NCBI RefSeq assembly: GCF_017591435.1
Contig: NC_059272.1
Span: forward strand, 4,072,292 to 4,136,291
Direction: 5' to 3'
Length of the DNA stretch: 64,000 bases
Source of the DNA: Portunus trituberculatus
Lineage: Eukaryota > Arthropoda > Malacostraca > Decapoda > Portunidae
Under the pieces are notes generated by a model that was not told the origin of the DNA, did no database searches, and saw only the letters and a list, made by a program, of their open reading frames with translations. Position 1 is the first letter of the stretch; each line of letters starts with the position of its first letter. Of this stretch, positions 48,515-58,950 are shown in pieces. A program made the position numbers and the translations under genes.

Positions 48515-48550
<36 letters not shown>

Positions 48551-48554
48551 ACAC
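48513..48554. repeat. (CA)n at the LINE D1 5' junction
   Basis: AC dinucleotides ending directly at the first base of LINE D1. Confidence 0.95.
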
Positions 48555-48693
48555 GAGACGTGGTAGAGGAAGCACGCAATACCGTCGCTCCCGAGAATCA
48601 GCTGATCTTCACTACCTTTGTTTGGGTTTACAGTGGCCTGGGCTAAAAGTGTGGACTCACTTTTTTTTTTCATGAATACAGTGTTAAATAATA

Positions 48694-49725
48694 ATGAGTG
48701 AGAAAGATATTCCATCTAAATGCAGGTATGTGACAAGGGAAAGAATGAAAGCTGATGATGACAATGTTGGTGAGGGAGAAAGAGAATTTGAAGGCTTTGA
48801 TACGGCGCAAACTTCACTATTTGATAGAGTCTTGACTATCGAACGTAAATTAGATAAATTGATAAAGGAGAGTATGGGAATGAAAGAGAATGAAGAACAG
48901 GATAAAGAGCTCCAGAAATTGAAAGAAAGGATAAAAGAGTGGAAGAAAACGAAACTAGGCTAAGAACCGAAAATGAAGAATTAAAAGTCCAAATAGCGAA
49001 CTACAAGAAATTGATGGAAGAAGGACTCGGTAAAGCCGAGAAAGAAAAAGAGAAGCTAAAAGATCTAGTTAACAAAGAAGAAGAAAGAGTACAAGACGTG
49101 ATTAAAAAAGAAGTACAAGCATGGAGAATCCAAGATAAGAAAGACAAGGAATCATTTCAAGAAGTATTTCAAGAACAGTTAAAAGAAAGAGATGAAAATA
49201 TGACAAGCAAAATGATAGGAGTCCTCAAGAAAAAAGAAAATTTAGTAAGAGAAATTGCAGAAAAAAAGAAGAGTGTAATTATTTTTGGACTGAAAAAAAA
49301 AATGTTAAATATAGACCAAGAAGGAAAAAGACGAAATGAAATCAGTAAAAGACCTACTAAAACATCTGAATGACGAGGATAGACAGAACTTAGAAGAGGA
49401 AGTAGAAGAAATCCATAGAATGGGACCATATCAAGAAGGAACAGTGAGACCAATTAAGATATTACTAAAATCACAAGCAGCAGCAGAAGTACTATATAGA
49501 AAAACAAAACTCAGAGAAACAGAAGGTTGCAAAGATATATATATAAAGAAAAATAGAAACGAGGAGGAAAGGAAGAGACACAATGAACTGGTGGCAGAAG
49601 CAAGAGAAAAAATAATGAAAGGTCAGAGGAGGAGAAGAAGGCATTTTTGGAGAATTATAGGAGACAGGATAAGGAAATGGTATATAAAAGAGAAAGAAGA
49701 GAAAAAATGGAGCAAGTTTAACTAA
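48694..49725 (+). pseudogene. LINE D1 ORF1 (coiled-coil protein)
   Basis: ATG at 48694 (MSEKDIPSKCRYVTRERMKA). A Lys/Glu-rich coiled coil follows (DKLIKESMGMKENEEQDKEL, LMEEGLGKAEKEKEKLKDLV, KKEVQAWRIQDKKDKESF). Then come EIAEKKKSVIIFGLK and, after another shift, NDEDRQNLEEEVEEIHRMGP and the RPIKILLKSQAAAE motif block. It ends with a basic region (RRRRHFWRIIGDRIRKWYI) and a stop at 49725. Frames change near 48960 and 49350, both in A-rich runs, so the ORF may be intact in the real genome. Confidence 0.82.
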
Positions 49726-49750
49726 AAATGATAAGAACAAGAGATTAAAA

Positions 49751-52560
49751 TGATGTATACAAACATAGATGGGATTTTATCTAGTAAATTAGAATTAAGA
49801 GATTACATAAAGAAAGAAGAACCAGATATTGTATGCCTGGTGGAAACAAAGTTAAATGAGGCAATAAAATAGACATAGATAAAAGGTATAATATATGGAG
49901 GAGAGACAGAGTGGGTAAAGGAGGAGGAGGAGTCATGATGATGTTAAGGAAGGAGATAGTGGTAAATCAAGTGGAGTTTGGGAAGGAAAATCAGAAATAC
50001 TGTATGTTAAGATGCATATTAACAAAAAGGAGTTAACAATCATTGGAACATATGTGCCACCAAAACAAACTCATGGACTAACCAAGAATATAGAGACATG
50101 ATAGATGACACAATAAGGAGTCTTACAAGAATCATTAAGGAAAGGAGAAAAGTGATATTGGTAGGAGATTTCAACTGTAAGGAGGTAGACTGGGAAAATT
50201 ATGAAAGTGGTATGGGGGAAGATGCCTGGGGAGATAGATTCCTGAACCTAATGATAGATAATTTGATGGTCCAAAGAGTAAAGGAAAACACAAGATTCAG
50301 AGGAAACGATGAGCCGGCAAGATTAGACCTAGTTTTTACAAGGGATATACCAATTAACGATGATATAAGATACAAGTGCCCATTGGGAAAGAGTGACCAT
50401 GTAATATTAGAGATGGATATAGAAGAAGGAAAGGAAGATAGAGATGAATCATACAAAGGAGACCGATTAAATTACAGAAAGGCTGATATTGAGAATCTCA
50501 AGAACTATTTTAAAACGTAAACTGGGAGGAGATGGAAAACTCATTAACGGTTCAAGAGAAATATAACTTATTTTTGGAAATATACAAAACTGGGGTCAGG
50601 AATATGTTCCGAAATATAGACCTAAAGAAGAAGGAAAGAAAGATTGGTTTAATGCAAGATGTGCTAGGGCAAAGGAGAAACGAGATGGAGCATGGAAAAG
50701 GTGGAGAAGAAACAGAAATCCAGAAAATAAGGAAAACTTCAAAACAGCAAGAAATGAATATGCTAAGGTGAGAAAGGAAGAAGAAAGAACTATGAAAAGG
50801 ACATTGTCGAAAATGTAAGGAACAACCAAAATTGTTCTACAGATTCATAAATGGAAAAATAAGACAAAAAGAAACAATAGAAAGGTTAAAAGGAGAAAAC
50901 GGAATGGTGGAAGACCCAAAAGTATGGCAGAACTGTTAAATAGTAAATTTCATGAGGTCTTTACTAAGGAATCCAAATTTGAAAGACCACAGGGTAATAG
51001 AGAGACTGTCTATATGAAAGAGATTAAAGTAACCAAGCTTGAAATAAAAAGTTGATGACGGAATTGGATGAGGAAAAGGCAATGGGACCGGATGAAGTCT
51101 CAGGCAGAATACTGAAAGAATGTAGGGAAGAACTAGCAAGTCCAATATACAACATCATAAAATGCTCAATAGAAAATGGAACAGTGCCAGTGGAGTGGAA
51201 AAGAGCTGAGGTGGTTCCCATATATAAGAGCGGAAGGAAGGAAGAACCTTTAAATTACAGACCGGTATCACTAACTAGTGTAATATGCAAGATGTGTGAA
51301 AAGTAATAAAGAAGCAATGGATTGAGTTTCTTGAAGACAACAAAATATTATCAAATAGCCAATTTGGTTTTAGAAAAGGTCGGTCATGTGTGACAAATTT
51401 ATTGAGTTTCTACTCTAGAATAGTTGATAAAGTACAAGAGAGAGAGGATGGGTTGACTGTATTTATTTAGATCTAAAAAAGGCTTTTGATAAAGTGCCAC
51501 ATGAAAGATTACTATGGAAGTTAGAGGAGAAGGGTGGCTTAAAAGGAAGCACATTGAGATGGATGAAGAATTACTTAAGGGGGAGAGAAATAAGGACGAT
51601 AGTTAAAGATATGAAGTCCAAGTGGAGAACAGTAGACAGCGGAGTGCCACAGGGGTCAGTATTGGCACCAATACTTTTTCTCGTATATATAAATGACATG
51701 CCAGAGGAGTGAACAGCTACATAAATCTGTTTGCGGACGATGCGAAACTGTGCAGAGTCATTAAACAAAAGAGGATTGTGAAATACTACAGGAAGACTTA
51801 AACAAGATCTGGAAATGGAGCAAAAATGGGAGATGGAATTCAATGTGGACAAAAGCCATGTCATGGAAATGGGAAAAGTGAAAGACGACCAGTGGGAATC
51901 TATAAGATGGGAGATGGAGTAGAACTAGAAAAGTAAAAAGGAAAAGGACTTGGGAGTGACAATGGAAGAAAATAATCAACCGGTAAGCCATATTGATAGA
52001 ATTTTCAGAGAGACGATAATTTGCTAAGGAATATTGGAGTAGCATTTCACTATATGGACAAGGAAATGATGAAGAAATTGATAAGTACTAAAATAAGACC
52101 TAGATTGGAATATGCAGGAGTTGTGTGGACTCCCCATAAAAGAAACACATAAGAAAATTAGAGAGACTACAAAAATGGCTACAAGAATGGTTCCAGAATT
52201 TAAAGGGATGGCATATGAGGAGAGACTAAAGGCAATGGATCTACCAACCTTGGAGCAGAGAGAGAGAGAGGATCTGATACAAGTTTATAAATTGATTAAC
52301 GGAATGGATGAAGTGGATAATGAGAAACTGATCCTGAGAGAAGAATATGACTTTAGAAGCACAAGATCGCATAGTAAGAAACTAAGGAAGGGACGATGTC
52401 TGAGAGATGTTAAAAATTTAGTTTCCGCAAAGATGTGTTGAGACTTGGAACAGTTTGAGTGAGGAAGTGGTGTCAGCAAAGAGTGTACATAGTTTTAAAG
52501 AAAAATTGGATAAGTGTAGATATGGAGACAGGACCACACGAGCATAAAGCCCAGGCCCTG
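49751..52560 (+). pseudogene. LINE D1 ORF2 (EN-RT), heavily frameshifted
   Basis: Starts MMYTNIDGILSSKLELRDYI, 26 bp after the ORF1 stop. EN: PDIVCLVETKL, VILVGDFNCKEVDW, GKSDHVILEMDI. RT: AMGPDEVSGRILKECREELA, PLNYRPVSLTSVICK, FGFRKGRSCVTNLLSFY, LDLKKAFDKVPHERLL, SGVPQGSVLAPILF and FADDAKLC, then the thumb and a C-terminal domain ending DKCRYGDRTTRA. The order is complete, but more than ten frame changes are present. Confidence 0.85.
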
Positions 52561-52610
52561 TAAAACTACAACTAGGTAAATACAATAAATACATACACAC
52601 ACACACAGAC

Positions 52611-52792
52611 AGGACAGGATCGAGTGAAAGGCAAATGAAGTCTTAATGTGTAGTGTTCACCTAGCAGTAAATAGGTACAGGATGTAACTGATTGTGGTGT
52701 GATGTGTGGAGTGTGTTGTGGTCTCGGAAAGATCGGTCATGAGCTCTGAGCTCGCTGTAATAAGACTGGCTGACCAGCAGAGATGGTGAATT

Positions 52793-52793
<1 letters not shown>
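52611..52793. repeat. unassigned CA-tailed repeat between D1 and D2
   Basis: A 180-bp noncoding segment (GACAGGATCGAGTGAAAGGC ... AGAGATGGTGAATTAA) preceded by an (AC)n run and ending directly in the long (AC)n at 52795. It is not part of D1 or D2. The AC tail suggests a further family of AC-associated inserts. Confidence 0.45.

Positions 52794-52870
<77 letters not shown>
52794..52870. repeat. (CA)n at the LINE D2 5' junction
   Basis: About 76 bp of AC dinucleotides ending at the first base of LINE D2. Confidence 0.97.
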
Positions 52871-52873
<3 letters not shown>

Positions 52874-53011
52874 ACACGGTAGAGGAAGGACGCACTGGTG
52901 CCGTTCCGAAAAGCAGCTGATCTTCACTACATACCTGTTGTACAGTATTTACAGTGGCCTGGGCAGGTAGTGTGGTCTCATTTTTCTTCATGAAATCAAG
53001 TATTAAGGAAT

Positions 53012-54012
53012 GATGAGCGAAAAAGAGATACCATCAAAATGCAGACGTGAGATTGGAGAAGGTAGGAAAGCTGATGATGACTATGCTGATGTGGGTGAGC
53101 CTGGATTCGAAAAGTTTCGATACAACGACTACTTCACTACTAAAAAGAGTGTCAAATATTAAATATAAACTAGATAAACTGATAAAGGAGAAGATGGAAA
53201 TGAAAGTGAATGAAGAACAGGAAAAAGAGTTTATAAAACTGAGAGAAAGGATAAAAAAAAGTGGAAGAAAACTTAGGCTAAGAGCGGAAAACGAAGAACT
53301 AAATAAGGAAGTAGCTAACTACAAAAAGCAGATGGAAGAAGGACTCGGTAAAGCCGAGAAAGATAAAGAGAAGCTGAAAGATCTAGTAAACAAAGAAGAG
53401 GAAAGAGTACAGAACGTGATTAAAAAAGAAGTACAAGCATGGAGAGTCCAAGATAAGAAAGATAAGGCTGATTTTCAGGAGGTGATTCAAGAACAACTTA
53501 AAGAAAAAGAAGAAAATATGATAAGAAAATTTAGTTTGATAAATTGCAGAAAAAAAGAAGTGTAGTCGTATTTGGAATAAAAGAAAAAAATATAAAATAT
53601 AGACCAAAAAGAAAAAGAAGAAATGAAATCTGTCAAAGACCTACTGAAGAATCTAAACGACGAAGACAGGCAGAACTTGGAAGAGGAAGTAGAAGAAATA
53701 AACAGAATGGGACCATATCAAGAAGGAAAAACGAGACCAATTAAAATACTACTAAAATCACAAGCAGCAACGGAAGAAATATTATATAGAACAACAAAAC
53801 TTAGAGAAACAGAAGGCTGCAAGGATATCTATATAAAGAAAAATAGAAATAAGGAAGAAAGGAAGAGATACAATGAACTGGCAGCAGCAGTAAGGGAAAA
53901 GAATAATGAAAGGTCAGAAGAGAAGAAGGCATTTTTTTGGAGAATTCTGGGAGACAGGATAAGGAAATGGTATATAAACGAGAAGGAAGAGAAAAAGGTG
54001 GAACAAGTTTAA
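53012..54012 (+). pseudogene. LINE D2 ORF1 (coiled-coil protein)
   Basis: ATG at 53012 (MSEKEIPSKCRREIGEGRKA). Coiled coil with KLIKEKMEMKVNEEQEKEF and QMEEGLGKAEKDKEKLKDLV, then KKEVQAWRVQDKKDKADFQE, a NCRKKEV-type degraded junction, NDEDRQNLEEEVEEINRMGP and the C-terminal RILGDRIRKWYINEKEEKKV, stop at 54010-54012. Frame changes near 53060, 53565 and 53640. Confidence 0.82.
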
Positions 54013-54042
54013 CTAAAAATGATAAAGGCAAAAGACTAAAAA

Positions 54043-56850
54043 TGATGTATACGAACATAGACGGGGTTTTATGAAGTAAATTAGAATTAAGAGATTACAT
54101 AAGGAAAGAAAATCCAGATATTGTATGCCTGGCTGAAACAAAACTAAATACGGCAATCAAAATAGACTTGGAAAATAGGTATAATTTATGGAGAAGAGAC
54201 AGAGTGGGTAAAGGAGGAGGAGGAGTCATGATTATGTTAAGGAAAGAGATAGTGATAAATTAAATGGAATGTGGGGAAGGAAAAGCAGAAGTATTGTATA
54301 TTAAGATTCATATTAATAAAAAAAAGAGATAACAATCATTGTAACATATGTGCCACCAAAAACAAATTCATGGACCAATCAAGAATATAAAGACATGATA
54401 GATGATGACACAATAAAGAGTCTAATGAGAATCGTTAAAGAAAGGAAACTTCAACTGTAAAGAAGTGGACTGGGAAAATTATGAAAGTGGTATGGGGGAA
54501 GAAGCCTGGGGAGAAAGATTCTTGAACCTAATGATAGACAATATGATGGACCAGAGAGTAAAGGAATGCACAAGATTCAGAGGAAACGAGAGCGAGATTG
54601 GACCTAGTTTTACAAGGGGTATACAAATGAATGATGATATAATATATAAGTGCCCATTGGGAAAGAGTGATCATGCAATATTAGAAATAGATATAGAAGA
54701 GGGAAAGGAAGATAGAGACGATTCATACAAAGGAGACCGATTAAATTACAGAAAGGCTGATATTGAGAATCTCAAGAACTATTTTAAAAACGTAAACTGG
54801 GAGGAGATGGAAAACACAGACAATGCAAGACAAATATAACTTATTTTTGGAAATATACAAAACAGGAGTCAGGGAATATGTCCCAAAATATAGACCTAAA
54901 AAAGAAGGAAAGAAAGATTGGTTTAATGCAAGGTGGGCCAATGCAAAGGAGAAAAGAGATGGAGCATGGAAAAGGTGGAGGAGAAATAGGAATCCAGCAA
55001 ATAAGGAAAACTTCAAAACAGCAAGAAATGAATATGTTAAGGTGAGGAAGAAAGAGGAAAAGAACTTTGAAAAAGATATTGTCGAAAAATGTAAGGAGCA
55101 ACCAAAATTATTCTATAGATTCATAAATGGAAAAATTTGGCAAAAAAGAAACAATAGAAAGGTTAAAAGGAGAGAACGGGATGGTGGAAGACCCAAAAAG
55201 TATGGCAGAACTATTAAATAAAAAAATTCCAGGAGGTCTTTACTAAGGAATCCAAATTCGAGAGGCCACAGAGTAATAGAGAGACAATCTATATGAAAGA
55301 GATTAAAGTAACCAAGCTTGAAATAAAAGAGTTAATGAAGGAACTGGATGAAGAGAAGGCAATGGGACTGGATGAAGTCTCAGGCAGAATACTGAAAGAA
55401 TGTAGGGAAGAACTAGCAAGTCCTATATACAACATCATAAAATGCTCAATAGAAAATGGAACAGTACCAGTAGAATGGAAAAGAGCTGAGGTGGTTCCCA
55501 TATATAAGAGCGGAAGGAAGGAAGAACCTTTAAATTACAGACTGGTATCACTAACTAGTGTAATATGCAAGATGTGTAAAAGAATAATAAAGAAACAATG
55601 GATCAAGTTCCTTGAAGACAACAAATTAATATCAAATAGCCAATTTGGTTTTAGAAAAGGACGGTCTTGTGTAACTAATTTATTGAGTTTCTATTCTAGA
55701 ATAGTTGATAGAGTACAAGAGAGAGAGGGATGGGTTGACTACATTTATTTGGATTTAAAAAAAGGCGTTTGACAAAGTGCCACATGGAAGATTACTGTGG
55801 AAGTTAGAGGAGAAGGGTGGCTTAAAAGGAAGTACATTGAGATGGATAGAAAATGATTTGATGGGGAGAGAAATAAGGAAATTAGTTAAAGATATGAAGT
55901 CAAAGTGGAGAGCAGTAGAAAGCGGAGTGCCACAGGGTTCAGTATTGGCACCAATATTTTTCCTCATTTATATTAACGACATGCCAGAAGGAGTGAAAAG
56001 CTACATAAATTTGTTTGCGGATGATACAAAACTGTGCAGAGTTATAAAGCAAAAGGAGGATTGTGAAATACTGCAAGAAGACCTAAATAAGATCTGGGAA
56101 TGGAGTAAGAAGTGGGAAATGGAATTCAATGTGAACAAAAGTCATGTCATGGAAATGGGAAAGAGTGAAAGACAACCTGTGGGAATCTATAAGATGAGAG
56201 ATGGAGTAGAACTGGAGAAAGTATAAAAGGAAAAGGACTTAGGAGTGACGATGGAAGAAAACAATCAACCAGTAAGCCATATTGATGGAATTTTTAGAGA
56301 AACATATAATTTGCTAAGGAATATTGGAGTAGCATTTCACTATATGGACAAAGAAATGATGAAGAAATTGATAAGTACTATAATAAGACCCAGATTGGAA
56401 TATGCAGGAGTAGTGTGGACCCCTCATAAAAAGAAACACATAAGGAAATTGGAGAGGCTACAAAGAATAGCTACATGAATGGTTCCAGAATTTGAAGGGA
56501 TGACATATGAGGAGAGACTAAAGGCTATGGATCTACCAACCCTGGAACAAAGAAGGGAGAGAGGAGACCTGATACAAGTTTATAAATTGATCAACGGAAT
56601 GGACCAAGTGGATAATGAGAAACTGATCCTGAGAGAAGAATATGACATCCGAAGCACAAGATCGCATAGTAAAAAGCTGAGAAAAGGAAGATAGATGTCT
56701 GAGAGATATTAAAAAATATAGTTTCCCACAGAGATGTATTGAGACGTGGAATAGTCTAGATGAAGAAGTAGTGTCTGCAACGAGTGTGCACACTTTTAAA
56801 GTAAGATTAGATAAGTGTAGATATGGAGACGGGGCCACACGAGCATAAAG
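54043..56850 (+). pseudogene. LINE D2 ORF2 (EN-RT), frameshifted
   Basis: Starts MMYTNIDGVL about 30 bp after ORF1. EN: NPDIVCLAETKL, a gap at the GDFN site (54446: a short deletion removes the VILVGD part, leaving FNCKEVDW), GKSDHAILEIDI. RT: AMGLDEVSGRILKECREELA, FGFRKGRSCVTNLLSFYSRI, LDLKK then a one-base insertion, SGVPQGSVLAPIFF, NLFADDTKLCRV and IRPRLEYAGVVWTP, then stop or shift at 56476. Missing EN catalytic residues plus the shifts make it inactive. Confidence 0.85.
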
Positions 56851-56926
56851 CCCAGGCCCTGTAAAACTACAACTAGGTAAATACAACTAGGTAAATACAC
56901 ATACACGTACACACACACACACACAC

Positions 56927-56971
56927 AGCTCAATCAAACATAAATACACAAAAAACATGACAGAGGATTGT

Positions 56972-57033
<62 letters not shown>

Positions 57034-57090
57034 GTCAATCAAACATTAAAGATAAAACATGTACAGAGGATTGTGAAGACAAAAAAAAAC
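56927..57090. repeat. compound minisatellite: about 50-bp unit alternating with (CA)n, copies 1-2
   Basis: Unit 1 (56927-56973) and unit 2 (57031-57090) both contain CAATCAAACAT, then AAACATG and CAGAGGATTGTGA, separated by (AC)n at 56970-57030. Related units recur at 61814 and 61935 after LINE C2. Confidence 0.75.
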
Positions 57091-57101
57091 ACACACAAGT
57101 G

Positions 57102-57155
57102 GAGTAGCTCAGTGGTTGTGGCTGGCTACAAGAGAGGAAGGGTCGATTCCCTGTA
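57102..57155 (+). repeat. tRNA-like SINE head
   Basis: A box TAGCTCAGTGG (57105-57115) and B box GGTCGATTCC (57141-57150, one base short of the GGTTCGATTCC consensus) at tRNA-like spacing. The downstream sequence is inverted LINE D 3' end, not a tRNA acceptor stem, so this is a SINE or tRNA relic rather than a tRNA gene. Confidence 0.55.
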
Positions 57156-57268
57156 GTTTTACAGTGGGGCTTTATGCTGTGTGGTCCTGATATCTACACT
57201 TATCCAATTTTTTAAAACTATGACATGAAATTCCTCACTAAAAAGTCTCTACACATCTTTGCGGGAAA
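57156..57268 (-). mobile_element. inverted LINE D 3'-end piece
   Basis: Reads, on the plus strand, as the reverse complement of the D-family 3' end (TAGTTTTACAG, GGGCTTTATGCT, GTGGTCCTG, ATCTACACTTATCCAATTTT, ACATCTTTGCGGGAAAC), with deletions. It directly abuts a plus-oriented D fragment. Confidence 0.7.
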
Positions 57269-57713
57269 CAAAAGAAAATTAGAGACTACAAAAAATGGCT
57301 ACAAGAATGGTTCCAGAATTTAAAGGGATGACATATGAGGAGAGACTAAAGGCTATGGATCTACCAACCTTGGAGCAGAGAAGAGAGAGAGGATCTGATA
57401 CAAGTTTATAAATTGATTAACGGAATGGATGAAGTGGATAATGAGAAACTGATCCTGAGAGAAGAATATGACTTTAGAAGCACAAGATCGCATAGTAAGA
57501 AACTAAGGAAGGAAGATGTCTGAGAGATGTTAAAAATTTTGTTTCCATAAAGATGTGTAGAGACTTGGAACAGTTTGAGTGAGGAAGTGATGTCAGCAAA
57601 GAGTGTACATAGTTTTAAAGAAAAATTGGATAAGTGTAGATATGGAGACAGGACCACACGAGCATAAAGCCCAGGCCCTGTAAAACTACAACTAGGTAAA
57701 TACAACTAGGTAA

Positions 57714-57716
<3 letters not shown>
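57269..57716 (+). mobile_element. LINE D 3'-end fragment (plus strand)
   Basis: Matches D1 from about 52140 to the end: MVPEFKGMTYEERLKAMDLP-type coding, YKLINGMDEVDNEKLILREE, and the tail ACAACTAGGTAAATAC twice, then (AC)n. Several one-base losses. Confidence 0.85.

Positions 57717-57755
<39 letters not shown>
57717..57755. repeat. (CA)n at the LINE C2 5' junction
   Basis: AC dinucleotides linking the tail of the D fragment to the first base of LINE C2. Confidence 0.97.
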
Positions 57756-57757
<2 letters not shown>

Positions 57758-57978
57758 GACATCGTCGATGGCGGAGGTGGTCGCTGAGCTCCAGAGCAAT
57801 CATCTATAATTCTACAGTTACCTAAGAGTAACCAAGGTGGGAAAGGAGCTGGTAATGTTTGTCCCGTCTCCATATAGTCATGTTAACTGTTGATTAGCAA
57901 AATAATGTCCAGTGAAGGTAAATATAAACTGTAGCCTGCGTTTGAGCCATCAGCTGGTTTGTTTACGTCTGCGCAACA

Positions 57979-58950
57979 TGGCGGCCGTGAACTCGAAAGA
58001 GGAATCAGACTTCACAGGGTTTCAAGGAATAATGGAGAAGAGCACTTATGTGAAGAAAATTCTGGAGTTAGAAGGTAAAATTGAAAACTGTTTGAAAAGT
58101 ATGAGGGCCTGGAAACGAGTTATGACAATGTAAAGAGAGACTGTGCCGATATGAAGAAGGAAAATGCAGCACTGAAAGAGGAAGTTAAGCTAATTAAAGT
58201 GAATTGCGAAAATGTGGAGAATCTCTAGGAAAAGTGATGGAGAAGCAGGCTGAATGGAAAAAAGTCAGGAAGTGGAAAGAAAGGAGGTAAATTACAAAGT
58301 TGCAAGTCTGGAAAAGGAAATCAAAGAGTCAGGGAGAAAACTTTGGGCCTTGCTGAAATTATAGATCAACAGATCATAGAAGAGAAGATAGCTGAGAAAG
58401 TGGTGAAGGTTATTAAGTCAAATGAGACATTGGTGAGGGAAACTGTAGACAAAAAGAGATGTGTGGTGATATTTGGTGTGGAGGAGGATAAGACACCGAG
58501 TAAAATGGAGAGAGAGAAAACATAAAAAGGTGATAAATAATATCATTAATGTGGTGCAAGAGGAGGAAAAGACCTAGTACAAGAAATAGAGGACTTCCAT
58601 AGAATTGGAAAGTTCACAAGAGAAGGTATGAGGCCAATAAGAATCAAACTTAAGTCACAAAAGGATGTAGATGAATTGGTGGAGAAGTCATGGAGGCTAG
58701 CCCAGCAGGAAACAACAAGGAAGATTTGGTTGAGAAGAGATCTCGGTGAAAAGGAAAGAGAAATGTTAAATGAGTTGAGAAAGGAGGCTTTGAAAAAAAT
58801 GAAGAGAGGACAGAAGAAGAGAAGAAAGAGTTTTTCTGGAGAATCTTGGATATGAGACTGAGGAAGTGGTTCATAACCCAGAAAAGTACAGCAAGAAAGG
58901 ACTAAAGAAACTTACATATGAGCGAAATGTAATGTATTCCAACATAAATG
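57979..58950 (+). pseudogene. LINE C2 ORF1
   Basis: ATG at 57979 (MAAVNSKEESDFTGFQGIME). Same layout as C1, with additional early shifts near 58085, 58210 and 58340. The block from 58343 reads LAEIIDQQIIEEKIAEKVVK and RETVDKKRCVVIFGVEE. It shares with C1 the stop after EEEKT at about 58575. The C-terminal FFWRILDMRLRKWF is readable here near 58840, and is lost in C1 through a one-base change. Confidence 0.8.

Larger units (their letters stand above)
48555..52591 (+). mobile_element. LINE D, copy 1 (full length, about 4.04 kb)
   Basis: Starts GAGACGTGGTAGAGGAAGCA right after (AC)n. 5' UTR about 140 bp, then ORF1, ORF2, and a 3' end with ACTAGGTAAATAC and an (AC)n run. Co-linear with D2 over its whole length. 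Many one-base deletions relative to D2 in 51400-52450, mostly in homopolymers. Confidence 0.9.
52871..56898 (+). mobile_element. LINE D, copy 2 (full length, about 4.03 kb)
   Basis: Starts GAGACACGGTAGAGGAAGGA directly after (AC)n and ends with two tail repeats (ACAACTAGGTAAATAC twice), then AC-rich sequence. Same structure as D1. Fewer frame breaks in the RT than D1. Confidence 0.92.

Noticed and set aside
57102..57155. A functional tRNA gene
   Set aside because: A and B boxes are present, but the B box lacks a base, and the 3' acceptor side is replaced by LINE sequence.
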